From CAZXFA01 sp964640085 (GTDB lineage: Bacteria; Actinomycetota; UBA4738; HRBIN12): DNA of 16,801 bases. Under the pieces are notes generated by a model. It worked only from the letters and a program-made list of their open reading frames with translations, was not told the origin of the DNA and searched no databases. This document shows, piece by piece, positions 5,693 through 13,720 of this stretch (position 1 is its first letter; every line of letters begins with the position of its first letter). The stretch is from assembly GCA_964640085.1 (NCBI GenBank), contig CAZXFA010000044.1:1-16801 (forward strand). The letters run 5' to 3'. A program made the position numbers and the translations under genes.

Positions 5693-8146
5693 TCAGATCT
5701 TCGGGAGCTTGAAGCCCGACTTGGCGATGACGTGGTCCCGGGACTCCGCGGCCATCCGTTTCACCGCCGGCCAGTCCACATGGAGCAGTTCGCCGCGGCG
5801 TTTCATCACCCGACCGGCGATCAGGACCGTGTCCACGTTCCCGGTGTCCATACCCGTGACGACGGCCGTCGCCGGGTCGTTGAGCGGCGTGACGTTGATC
5901 CGGTCCGTGCGCAGCAGGATGACGTCCGCCTGCTTCCCCGGCGTCAGGGATCCCGTCTTGGCGTCGAGTCCGTTCGCCTTCGCCCCCTCGATCGTGGCGC
6001 AGGCCAGCACCTCCTGGGCCGAGAGCGGCGGCTTGCCCTCGGCGGAGGCCAGCGATCGCTGTAGGGCCAGGACCGAGCGCATCTGGTTGAACATGTCGCC
6101 CGGCACGTTGGTCTCGACGTCCACGCTCAGGCTCGGGGAGAGCCCGCGGTCGAGGAACTTCTGGACCGGGGGCATCCCGTGGCCCATCATCATCTCGACC
6201 GGCGACGCCAGCGAGACCGTGCCGCCCGTGTCGACGATCATCTGGATCTCGGTGTCGTTCAGCGTGGTGCAGTGGATGTAGGTCGTGTCGGGTCCGAGCA
6301 GTCCCGCCTCGCCCATCTCCTGGACCTTGGCGTCCATGCCGTAGCTGCCGACGCCGACGTGCGTCGTGATCCGGGCGTCCGTCTCCCGAGCGAGCTTCCA
6401 ATGGTCGCGCGAGACCTCGAAGTCGGTGAACTCGGGACCCGGGGCGGCCAGCGCGAGCGTGAGCATCTGGTCCTTCGTCGCGAAGTGCTCCGTGGCCGAC
6501 CGCACGAACCAGCTGGGTTGACGCTCTTCCCACTTGCCCCACCACGGGAACCCGTAGGCGAAGACCGCCCGGAGACCGGAGTCCTTCAGGGCCTGGATCA
6601 CCGCGTCCGTGTGCGCGGGCGAGCCCTGGATGTGCGACCAATCCAGCAGGGTGGTGATCCCGGCGTCGATCGCCCCGAGCGCCGAGATCATGTTCCCGAT
6701 GTAGGCGTCCTCCGGTCGGTACGCGGGCGCCAGCTTGTGCAGGACGAACGAGATGTAGCTGGAGCGGCCCTCCAGCGGCACGTCGGTGCCGATGTTGCGC
6801 AGGAGGCCCTCCCAGATGTGTCGATGCGAGTCGACGAAGCCCGGCATCACGATCATGCCCGAGGCGTCGATCACCTCGGCCTCCGCCGCCGTCAGCGCGG
6901 GTCCCACTTCGACGATCCGGTCCCCCTGGATCAGGACGTCGCCGGTCGGGAGGTCCCCGATCTTCGGATCGAGGCTGAGGACGGTGCCGTCCCGGATCAG
7001 CGTCCGTCGCGTCGGCGGGACGCGGACATCCCTGCCCCGCGGGTACAGGTCGGGGATCTCTGGGGGTTTCGGAGGGCGGCTGCCGATGACCAGACGCCGG
7101 GCCCGCTTGTAGTTCCGCTTGACGAGCTCCTTGATGTCGCCGAGCTGGAACAGCGTGATCCCCAGGATGACGAGGACCCCCACGATCATCAGGCCCTGCT
7201 CCGGGGTCAACCCGAGGAAGGGGAGCGCGGCGATGATCAGGGCCAGGAGCACCGAGGCCACGAGCGTGCCGAGGAACGTGGCCCGTCCGCCGGACAGCGC
7301 CGCGCCGCCGAGGACCGCCGCGGTGACGCTCTGCAGCGCGTAGGCATCGCCGATCTGCGCGTTCCCGATGCCGGAGCGCGACATCACCATGAACGAGGCG
7401 ACCGTGGCGAACAACGCCGACAGGACCAGCGCCCGCACCTGGACCCACTTGGCCCGGACGCCGTTCCGCTTCGCGGACCGCTCGTCGAACCCGACGGAGC
7501 GCAGCGCCAGGCCGGAGCCGCTGGCGTGCAGCCAGAGCTCGAGCGCGACGGCCGCGCCCACGATGAGCAGGAAGGCGACCGGGACCGGACCCATCCTTGT
7601 ACCCAGCCAAGAGGTGAAGTCGCGGCTGATGACGCCGCCGGGTGTCTCGCGCAGGGAGAGCGAGATGCCGCTGAGGATGCTGAGGGTGGCCAGGGTGGCG
7701 ATGATCGAGGGGATCTTGACCCCGATGACCAGGACGGCGTTGACCAGCCCGAGCGCCAGACCCGACAGGAAGATGGCCCCGACGCCGAGGAGGACTTGGG
7801 TGGTCGCGGCGTCCGCGGGGATCAGGAACGAGGCCACCACGACGCCGAACGTGACCATCGCACCCACGGACAGGTCGAGGTAGCCGGCCAGGAGCGCGTG
7901 CGTCTGGCCCATCGCGACCAGCGCGATGGGCGCCGCGAGGACCAGGACGCTCGTGACGTTGGCCGCGTTGACGAAGCCGGGGAACCTCGACGTGGTGTAC
8001 GCGGTGAAGGCGACGATCAGGATCACCTGGAGGACGACCGGCATCCAGAGCCGGAACCGCACGATCTTGCGCCACTTGTTCCTGTCCCGGGCATCGCGCA
8101 GGACCTTGCGGACCGCGCGTCGTGCCGCGTCGATGCGGTCGCTCAT
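5693..8146 (-). CDS. Fused ABC permease (RbsC-like) - amidohydrolase, single polypeptide
   Basis: 817 residues in one open frame. Residues about 30-340 form a BPD_transp_2 (RbsC/CUT2-type) permease: a hydrophobic N-terminal helix, then GYLDLSVGAM (counterpart of GGIDLSVG, about 88-97), GLALRSVGFDERSAKRNGV (coupling-loop region, about 212-230), LGGAALSGGRATFLG (279-293) and further helices to about 335. A basic, proline-rich stretch (about 340-380) links it to an amidohydrolase: TLIRDGTVLSLDP, then the metal motif DSHRH (H441, H443), H596 in ITTHVG, H625 in YIHC, and D676 in LSVDVE. RbsC C-termini are cytoplasmic, so the enzyme should face the cytoplasm at the channel exit. No ATG or GTG start lies in the linker. 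The ATG at 8146 overlaps the ATPase stop (ATGA). No family fusion of this kind is known to me. The substrate is unknown. Confidence 0.9.
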   Translation of the reverse strand: MSDRIDAARRAVRKVLRDARDRNKWRKIVRFRLWMPVVLQVILIVAFTAYTTSRFPGFVNAANVTSVLVLAAPIALVAMGQTHALLAGYLDLSVGAMVTFGVVVASFLIPADAATTQVLLGVGAIFLSGLALGLVNAVLVIGVKIPSIIATLATLSILSGISLSLRETPGGVISRDFTSWLGTRMGPVPVAFLLIVGAAVALELWLHASGSGLALRSVGFDERSAKRNGVRAKWVQVRALVLSALFATVASFMVMSRSGIGNAQIGDAYALQSVTAAVLGGAALSGGRATFLGTLVASVLLALIIAALPFLGLTPEQGLMIVGVLVILGITLFQLGDIKELVKRNYKRARRLVIGSRPPKPPEIPDLYPRGRDVRVPPTRRTLIRDGTVLSLDPKIGDLPTGDVLIQGDRIVEVGPALTAAEAEVIDASGMIVMPGFVDSHRHIWEGLLRNIGTDVPLEGRSSYISFVLHKLAPAYRPEDAYIGNMISALGAIDAGITTLLDWSHIQGSPAHTDAVIQALKDSGLRAVFAYGFPWWGKWEERQPSWFVRSATEHFATKDQMLTLALAAPGPEFTDFEVSRDHWKLARETDARITTHVGVGSYGMDAKVQEMGEAGLLGPDTTYIHCTTLNDTEIQMIVDTGGTVSLASPVEMMMGHGMPPVQKFLDRGLSPSLSVDVETNVPGDMFNQMRSVLALQRSLASAEGKPPLSAQEVLACATIEGAKANGLDAKTGSLTPGKQADVILLRTDRINVTPLNDPATAVVTGMDTGNVDTVLIAGRVMKRRGELLHVDWPAVKRMAAESRDHVIAKSGFKLPKI

Positions 8147-9738
8147 GCGTCGCCCCGGCCCGACGGTGCCTTCGGCACGGCCGCGCCCAGCGGGGAACGT
8201 CCGGCGCGCGACATCCCCGGTCCCCGGACGATCGCCTCGACGATGCGCAGCTCGTCGAGCTCGTCCCCGGGGATCTCCTCGACGATCTGCCCGCGGGACA
8301 TCACCAGCACGCGATCGCAGAGCCCGGACAGCTCGAGCGGGTCACTCGACTTCAGGAGCAGGGCCGTTCCGGCATCCGCCCGGGAGCGCAGCGCCGCGTA
8401 GATGTCGAACCGCGATCCGACGTCGACCCCCTGCGTCGGTTCGTACGCCAGGATCACCGCGGGTTCTCGGAGGAAGGTCCGGGAGACGGCGACCTTCTGT
8501 TGGTTCCCGCCCGAGAGGAATCCCACGGGCTGCTCGACCGATGGGGTGCGGATCTCGAGCCGGGCGATCAGGTCCTCGACCGCTCTGCGTTCCCCGCGCC
8601 GGCGCAGGAACCCGAAGACCCCGAACCGCCGCAAGGACTGGATCGTCGCGTTGACCCTCACGCCGAGCACCGGCATCAGGGCCTCGAGCCTCCGGTCACC
8701 GGGCAGGAGCATGATCCCGGACCGAACGGCCTCGTGCGTGGAGATCAGCGTGAGCCCCTTGCCCTCGCAGACCACCCGGCCCGCCCGCGGCGGCTGGCGT
8801 CCGGCCAGGCAGTCGAAGAGTTGGGGCTGGCCGTTCCCCTCGGCCCCCGCCACGCCGACGATCTCGCCGCTCGCGAGCGTGAAGCTCACGGGACCGAACG
8901 ATTGGCCCTGCAGGCCATCGACCACGAGCACCTCACGCCGGTCACCGTCCTGCGGAGCGGGTGGTGGGAAGGCCGCCTCGAACGCTCGGCCCACGATCAG
9001 GTCCACGAGCTCGTGCTCGGTCACGGCCCTCGCGTCGAACGTTCCCTGGCTCCGCCCGTCGCGGAGGACCGTGATCCGGTCCGCGACCTCGAGGACCTCC
9101 GGCAGACGGTGGCTGACGTACACCACGCCGACGCCCCGATCCCGGCAGGCGACCAGGGTCCGGTGGAGCGCCTCCACCTCGTGGGGACCCAGGGCCGTCG
9201 TGGGCTCGTCCAGGAGCAGGACGATCGGGTCGGTGACGAGCGCCTTGGCCACCTCGAACAGCTGACGTTCGGCCAACGTGAGGGCGCCCGCCGGGGCGTC
9301 GGGGAACAGCTCGATGTCGAGGTCGAACCCGGCCAGCACCCGCCTGGCCCACTTCTTCCTCCGCCAGAACGGAGGTCGCTCGTCCGGTGGTGCCGCGAGG
9401 TAGAGGTTGTTCTTGACCGGCTGGGCCAGGACCAGGGACGTGTCCTGATAGGCCATCGCCAGACCCAACCTCCGGGCCTCCGCGGGGGAGTCCCGACGCA
9501 GGCGCCTTCCGCCGATGAGGATCGTGCCGACGTCGGGCTCCACGAACCCGCTGGCGATCCCGAGGAGGGTCGACTTCCCGGACCCGTTCTCGCCCACGAT
9601 GGCGTGGATCTCGCCGGCCCGGCAGTCGAAGCTGACGTCCGTCAGCGCTCGCACCGCCCCGAACTGGCGGGACACGCCGTGCAGGTCGAGGACCGGACCC
9701 CCGGTCGTCGACCCCCCGGTGGGATCGTCCGTGCTCAT
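8143..9738 (-). CDS. ABC importer tandem ATP-binding protein (RbsA-like)
   Basis: 531 residues with two nucleotide-binding domains, as in RbsA/MglA and nucleoside importers of the Bmp type. Domain 1 has an intact Walker A, GENGSGKST (49-57), a diverged signature LTLAERQ and Walker B VLLLDEPTTAL, followed by the switch VSHR. Domain 2 is degenerate: the Walker A position reads GAEGNGQPQ without GKS/T, and the Walker B aspartate is Tyr in ILAYEPTQGVDVG. It keeps a strong signature LSGGNQQKVAVSR. Loss of the second Walker A is usual in this family; the Tyr is less usual. One catalytic ATP site is expected, with domain 2 structural. Translation is coupled on both sides by ATGA overlaps with the substrate-binding protein gene and the fused permease gene. 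The ATP-binding protein must serve two different permeases. Confidence 0.94.
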   Translation of the reverse strand: MSTDDPTGGSTTGGPVLDLHGVSRQFGAVRALTDVSFDCRAGEIHAIVGENGSGKSTLLGIASGFVEPDVGTILIGGRRLRRDSPAEARRLGLAMAYQDTSLVLAQPVKNNLYLAAPPDERPPFWRRKKWARRVLAGFDLDIELFPDAPAGALTLAERQLFEVAKALVTDPIVLLLDEPTTALGPHEVEALHRTLVACRDRGVGVVYVSHRLPEVLEVADRITVLRDGRSQGTFDARAVTEHELVDLIVGRAFEAAFPPPAPQDGDRREVLVVDGLQGQSFGPVSFTLASGEIVGVAGAEGNGQPQLFDCLAGRQPPRAGRVVCEGKGLTLISTHEAVRSGIMLLPGDRRLEALMPVLGVRVNATIQSLRRFGVFGFLRRRGERRAVEDLIARLEIRTPSVEQPVGFLSGGNQQKVAVSRTFLREPAVILAYEPTQGVDVGSRFDIYAALRSRADAGTALLLKSSDPLELSGLCDRVLVMSRGQIVEEIPGDELDELRIVEAIVRGPGMSRAGRSPLGAAVPKAPSGRGDA

Positions 9739-11039
9739 CCTTCGGCGAACATCAACGCGAGCACATCGTCCGGGACCAGCGAGGTGCCCGACACCGTCGG
9801 CGTCACCCGGTCCGCGTTGCAGTCCGCCGCGGTGACCTCCCGCATCACGTGCGGCACGACGACCTCGGACGGGATCTCCGCTCCCTTGATGTTCATCATC
9901 GCCGCGGTGACGGCGGTCCGTGATTGGAAGTTGCCGCCGGCCGAGTAGTAGATGTGATAGTTCGGGTTGTTCCGATCGACCCAGTCGCAGAAGAGCGTCT
10001 GTTCGTCGGTCCGCAGCGCCACGGTGAGCTCGTCCAGCTCGATGCCGAGCTGGTCGTAGGCCTGCAGTGCCGTGTAGAGGCCGTCCGAGTACTCGTAGGC
10101 GTACCCCTTGATGTCCGGGTCGGTCGACAGCCACCCCAGGACGACCTCGAGCGCCACGTCGTTCAGCCAGAACGTGTCGGCCGGAGGGCCCACGAGCTCG
10201 ATCGAGTCGTTGAGCGCGGGTGTGAGGCACTGCTGCCACCCGAGCGACAGCGCGTTGCCCGGCGTCCCGCCCATCACCCCGATCGTCCCGGAGTCGATAC
10301 CGTTGTTGAGCACGTCCGCGAAGCTCTCACCCAGCGCGCACAGGTCCTCGCCCACCACGGTGAGATAGTCCTCGCCGGGGATGAGCGCCCCCTCCTGACC
10401 GGGGAGACCGACCCACCCCGCCGAGAACGGGATGTACGGGATGCCGGCCGCGGTTGCCTCGAGGATCGCGTCCGCGATCGCGACGCCAGCGTCGGGGTAG
10501 CCGATGATGAAGTCGGCGCCGCGCTGGATCAGGAACCGGATGTCACCCGCCGGCACGGCCGGGTCCGGATCCCACAAGGCCTCGGTCGAGACGATCGTGC
10601 CGATCTCCTCGTACGTGAGCGCCTGCAGGATCGCCTCCATGTGCGTGACCCCGCGCCACACGTTGAGGTGGCCACCGCCGTCGGCGTAACCCATGACCAG
10701 GTCCCCGCCGCTGCCCGTTTCGCACTCCGGCTGGGACCAGCACTCCAACGCCTTGTCGATGGTCGCCTGGTCGAGATCCTGGTGGGCGCGGGCGATCGAG
10801 GCCAGGACGATGTCGGGCACCTCGCCGACCGGCCCCAGCGCCTTCTCGATCAACGCCGGGTCGGCATCGGTGCTCTCTCCGAACTCGGCCAGCGAGCCCT
10901 CGCCCGTGGTCCCGGTGGCCGCCGTCGCACCGCCGCCGGTCTCGCCCGCGGGCGGCGCTTCGTCGTCGCCGTCGCCGCCGCACGCCGCCGCCACCAACGC
11001 GAACAGCACGACGACGCCGAGGAACCTGATCCGTCGCAT
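9735..11039 (-). CDS. Lipoprotein substrate-binding protein of ribose-type ABC importer
   Basis: 434 residues. An N-terminal signal MRRIRFLGVVVLFALVAAAC with a lipobox Cys at position 20 is followed by an acidic, Gly/Thr-rich tether (about 21-60). The mature part resembles type I periplasmic binding proteins (Peripla_BP_4-like) used by RbsABC-type importers: ADFIIGYPDAG, IPYIPFSAGW, GTIGVMGGTPGNALS and IKGYAYEYSDGLYTALQAY follow the usual alternation of two lobes. It would capture the solute outside the membrane and hand it to the permease pair. The ATG at 11039 was chosen because GGAGGAG lies four bases upstream and the signal peptide begins there. A 71-base gap separates it from permease 1, the only real spacer in the operon. 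Its stop overlaps the ATPase start. The two lobes diverge enough that sugar specificity should not be assumed. Confidence 0.92.
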   Translation of the reverse strand: MRRIRFLGVVVLFALVAAACGGDGDDEAPPAGETGGGATAATGTTGEGSLAEFGESTDADPALIEKALGPVGEVPDIVLASIARAHQDLDQATIDKALECWSQPECETGSGGDLVMGYADGGGHLNVWRGVTHMEAILQALTYEEIGTIVSTEALWDPDPAVPAGDIRFLIQRGADFIIGYPDAGVAIADAILEATAAGIPYIPFSAGWVGLPGQEGALIPGEDYLTVVGEDLCALGESFADVLNNGIDSGTIGVMGGTPGNALSLGWQQCLTPALNDSIELVGPPADTFWLNDVALEVVLGWLSTDPDIKGYAYEYSDGLYTALQAYDQLGIELDELTVALRTDEQTLFCDWVDRNNPNYHIYYSAGGNFQSRTAVTAAMMNIKGAEIPSEVVVPHVMREVTAADCNADRVTPTVSGTSLVPDDVLALMFAEG

Positions 11040-11110
11040 GTTTCTCCTCCCCGTAACCTCGATGGCGTTCATCCTCGATACGTTCGATTCGCCGATCCAG
11101 GCCTCCTTTC

Positions 11111-12163
11111 TCATCCCGTCGCGCCGTCCGAGCCACCGAGGGGCGGCGCCGGCGCGACCTTCGAGCGTCTCCGGTCCCGGAGAACGTGTTCCACCCCCCG
11201 GATGATCCGGTCGCCCGACACCAACATCCCCCCTACGATGACCAGTCCGAAGACCACGAACTGGAGCGCGGTCGGCAGCCCCATGACGCGCATCATCTGG
11301 CTGAGGCCCGCCAGGAAGAACGCGGCGACCCACGTCGACAGCGGGCTGGCGAGCCCGCCGGTGAGCGACGCCCCGCCGATCACCACGGCGGCGATCGGGC
11401 CGAGCAGGTACGGTGCGCCGATGGTCGTGTTCGGCGTGCGCAGGAGCGCGGCCAGCAGGATCCCCGCGACCCCGTAGAGGACCGCCGCGACCACGTAGGC
11501 CAGCACCTGGTTCAGGTTCACCCGGAGCCCGGCGATCCACGAGGCGGTGGGGTTGGCGCCGACGACCTGGAACCTTCGTCCGGTCGTCGTGAACCGGAAG
11601 ATCACGATCATCACCAATGTGATGGCCACTCCCACCCAGAAGATCCGCGTGACGCCGAGGAAGCGCCCGCCTGCCCACTCCGAGAGCCCGGGAGGGACCG
11701 GCGTCTGGATCGCGACGCTCTTGTAGTAGCGGAACGCGTACCCGGTCACGATCTGACCGACCGCGAGCGTGACGATCAGGGAGTTGAGGCCGAGGCCCCC
11801 GATCAGGATCCCGTTCACCAGCCCGACGAGCGCCGTCAGCGCGAGCGCGGTGACGATCGCGGCCAGCAGGTGCTCGTCGGACGCCTCCCCGACCCCCACG
11901 GTGACCATCGCCGCCAGGGTGAGGCTCCCCGGGACGCTCAGATCGATGCCCCCGGTCATGATCACGAGCATCTGACCGAGCGCGGCGATGGCCAGGAACG
12001 TGCCGAACGGCGCGATCGCCCGGAGGCCGGGCGCCGCCAGCGTCCTGGGTGCCCAGATCGAGGCGACCAGGACGAGGAGCGCGATCGCGATGTAGGCGGG
12101 CATGTAGCGGGAGGCCACCACGAAGGAGGTGACGGCCGACGTCGATCGCCGACGCCCGCTCAC
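11111..12163 (-). CDS. ABC importer permease 1 (RbsC/CUT2-like)
   Basis: 350 residues, standard length for the family. Eight to ten hydrophobic segments are visible. Family landmarks are GQMLVIMTGGIDLSVPGSL (about 63-81), the coupling region GRRFQVVGANPTASWIAGL (about 190-210), and GGASLTGGLASPLSTW (about 255-270). It has a normal short hydrophilic C-terminus, in contrast to its partner permease, which carries an enzyme. It probably forms a heterodimer with the permease half of the fused protein. The start GTG at 12163 overlaps the stop of the amidohydrolase gene (GTGA), so translation is likely coupled. An internal ATG 20 codons later would lose only the basic N-terminus. The motif details match sugar and autoinducer-type importers best, but the same fold moves other small solutes. 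Confidence 0.93.
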   Translation of the reverse strand: MSGRRRSTSAVTSFVVASRYMPAYIAIALLVLVASIWAPRTLAAPGLRAIAPFGTFLAIAALGQMLVIMTGGIDLSVPGSLTLAAMVTVGVGEASDEHLLAAIVTALALTALVGLVNGILIGGLGLNSLIVTLAVGQIVTGYAFRYYKSVAIQTPVPPGLSEWAGGRFLGVTRIFWVGVAITLVMIVIFRFTTTGRRFQVVGANPTASWIAGLRVNLNQVLAYVVAAVLYGVAGILLAALLRTPNTTIGAPYLLGPIAAVVIGGASLTGGLASPLSTWVAAFFLAGLSQMMRVMGLPTALQFVVFGLVIVGGMLVSGDRIIRGVEHVLRDRRRSKVAPAPPLGGSDGATG

Positions 12164-13497
12164 CGCCCGCCCCCGGGGACCGCGCCGACCACGGGGCCGG
12201 CGGCCGCCGCGATCCGTTCGCGGGCTTCCGTCGCCAGACGGCGGGCCCCCTGGACGTCTGCCTGGAGGACGCCGTCGCGCATCAGGGCTCGCCCGGCGAC
12301 GAACACGTGTTCGACGTTCGACGTGTCCATGCCCCAGACGACCGCCCCGATCGGGTCGTTGATGGGGAACACGTTGGGGCGGTCGGTCCGCAGCACGATG
12401 AGGTCCGCCTGCATGCCCGGTTCCAGGGAGCCGCTCACGCCGGCCGTGCCGGCCACCCGGGCCCCTTCGACGGTCGCGTACCGGATCACGTCCCGGGTGC
12501 TCATCAGCCGGGGCAGACCGGCCTTCCCGGCCAGCCTGCGATCGAAGACCACGGCGTGCTGCCACGAGATCGCGGCCCGCATCTGGGCGAACATGTCGCC
12601 CGGCGCCGTCAGTTCGTCGTCGGTTCCCAGTCCCGGGCGGATGTCGCGGTCGATCAGCTGTTGGATCGGCGGCGACCCGAGGCCGCTCGCCATCTCGCTC
12701 GAGGGCGCCAGCGAGACCGAGGCTCCGGCGGTCGCGATCGCATCGAGTTCCGCGTCGTCCAGGTCGAAGCAGTGGATAAGCCTCACGTCCGCGCCCAGGA
12801 GCCCTCGCGCGGCCATCGCCGAGATCACGCCACGTCCCGACGAGTGCGGGCCGGCGTGCAGGTGGAACGGCATGTGCTGCTCCCGGGCGAGCCGCCAGAG
12901 GCCGTCGATGCGGGCGACGTCGGCGGCGGCCGGCCCGTCCCACCCGCAGGCGAGCGTGGTGGACGGTCCCGCGAGCTCGCCGAGGCGGTCGAGGATCCGG
13001 AGGCTGGTGCTCGGCTGCTCGCCGTCCCCCTCCGCTCGGGTCCGCGGGGCGTGGACGAACACCGTGCGCAGGCCGGTGTCCACGTGGGCCTGGAGCGCCG
13101 CCTCGATCGATGCGGAATCCAGGGGCAGGTCCGCCCAGTCGACGACGGTCGTGATCCCGGCCTCCGCCGCGCCCAGCAGGCCGATCAAGGTGGCGGCGTA
13201 GACGTCGTCGGGTCGGTAGCGGTCGGACGGGGCGCTCGTGGGCGCCGGGCCCCGCCAGCCGGGACCCGGTTCGCCCAAGTTGCGGAACAGCGATCGCCAC
13301 GCGTGTCGGTGGGTGTCGACGAACCCGGGCATCACGATCGTGTCCGTGGCGTCCACGAGCTCGGCGTCCCGGGCACGGAGCCCCGGTCCCACCTCATCGA
13401 TCCTGTCGTCCTCGATCAGCAGGTCGGCGCGTACGAAGTTGGGGGTCTTGGTGCTGAGGGTGAGGACGCATCCATCGCGCAGCAGGGTCCTCGTCAT
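12160..13497 (-). CDS. Amidohydrolase (TRZ/ATZ-like, composite TIM barrel), free-standing paralogue
   Basis: 445 residues. Metal-dependent hydrolase of the amidohydrolase superfamily: TLLRDGCVLTL (N-terminal strand of the beta-sandwich), MPGFVDTHRH (H63, H65), H214 in FHLHAG, H242 in LIHCF and D293 in GLGTDDE, with EPGMQADLIVLRTDR as the C-terminal sandwich return. It is a clear paralogue of the enzyme half of the fused protein: both share DRI-EVGP, MPGFVD-HRH-W, the pattern P-GDMF-QMR, and V--MDT-NV. The Glu normally found three residues after the beta-5 His (HxxE) in deaminases and triazine hydrolases is Pro here. It is the first large gene of the importer operon, with ATG at 13497 and GGGAG six bases upstream. 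The reaction is probably hydrolysis of a C-N bond in a small cyclic or amide compound; the substrate is unknown. Confidence 0.92.
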   Translation of the reverse strand: MTRTLLRDGCVLTLSTKTPNFVRADLLIEDDRIDEVGPGLRARDAELVDATDTIVMPGFVDTHRHAWRSLFRNLGEPGPGWRGPAPTSAPSDRYRPDDVYAATLIGLLGAAEAGITTVVDWADLPLDSASIEAALQAHVDTGLRTVFVHAPRTRAEGDGEQPSTSLRILDRLGELAGPSTTLACGWDGPAAADVARIDGLWRLAREQHMPFHLHAGPHSSGRGVISAMAARGLLGADVRLIHCFDLDDAELDAIATAGASVSLAPSSEMASGLGSPPIQQLIDRDIRPGLGTDDELTAPGDMFAQMRAAISWQHAVVFDRRLAGKAGLPRLMSTRDVIRYATVEGARVAGTAGVSGSLEPGMQADLIVLRTDRPNVFPINDPIGAVVWGMDTSNVEHVFVAGRALMRDGVLQADVQGARRLATEARERIAAAAGPVVGAVPGGGR

Positions 13498-13571
13498 GCC
13501 TCGCTCCCGGGTCCGACCGGCTCGGCCCCGTCCGAGGGGTCGATGGTGAAGGCTACGACGACGGCCGTCAT
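13494..13571 (-). CDS. Possible 25-residue leader peptide or small protein overlapping the amidohydrolase start
   Basis: A short frame from an ATG at 13571 reads MTAVVVAFTIDPSDGAEP and ends in TGA, overlapping the amidohydrolase ATG as ATGA, the same junction type used within the operon. The frame is open further upstream to 13739, but the extension runs through the predicted promoter and has no protein-like character. No Shine-Dalgarno sequence precedes the ATG. It could be a leader peptide that couples translation into the operon, or a chance frame in GC-rich DNA. I do not recognise it. Confidence 0.25.
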   Translation of the reverse strand: MTAVVVAFTIDPSDGAEPVGPGSEA

Positions 13572-13586
13572 CGTGCCCGGCCCGCC

Positions 13587-13635
13587 CCGCTCACTGGCAC
13601 TGTTGAACGAGAGCCCCTCACCGCTCAGTGACACT
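13587..13635. repeat. Imperfect 15-bp direct repeat, candidate operator pair
   Basis: CCGCTCACTGGCACT (13587-13601) and CCGCTCAGTGACACT (13621-13635) match at 13 of 15 positions, with 34 bases from start to start. The spacing is not a multiple of three, so the similarity does not reflect repeated peptide in any overlapping frame. The second copy contains the small palindrome AGTGACACT and overlaps the -10 box of the operon promoter; the first would lie about 20-35 bases downstream of the transcription start. The arrangement suits repression by the divergent XRE-cupin protein. Confidence 0.5.
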
Positions 13636-13659
13636 ACACATCTCGTCCCCGCTTTTCCA
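13631..13659 (-). promoter_or_regulatory. Probable promoter of the amidohydrolase-importer operon
   Basis: On the minus strand TGGAAA (13659-13654; four of six matches to TTGACA) is followed after 17 bases by TAGTGT (13636-13631; fits TANNNT). Transcription would begin near 13624, giving a leader of about 125 bases before the amidohydrolase ATG. The -10 box is covered by the second repeat copy at 13621-13635. Confidence 0.45.
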
Positions 13660-13720
13660 GGCAGGGTCGAGCGTGTGCGCCCAGGCGGCCGTAGGACCAC
13701 CCGATCGTCATCCAGCGATG

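Noticed and set aside
5693..7050. Naming the fused enzyme half a cytosine, guanine or SAH deaminase
   Set aside because: Metal ligands fit the superfamily, but the HxxE glutamate of those deaminases is absent and the substrate cannot be read from sequence.
11040..11110. Extra small gene or longer N-terminus in the 71-base gap between permease 1 and the binding-protein gene
   Set aside because: An in-frame ATG exists upstream but would put a polar stretch in front of the signal peptide; the GGAGGAG site points to 11039. An AGGAGG just after the permease stop has no start codon at proper distance.
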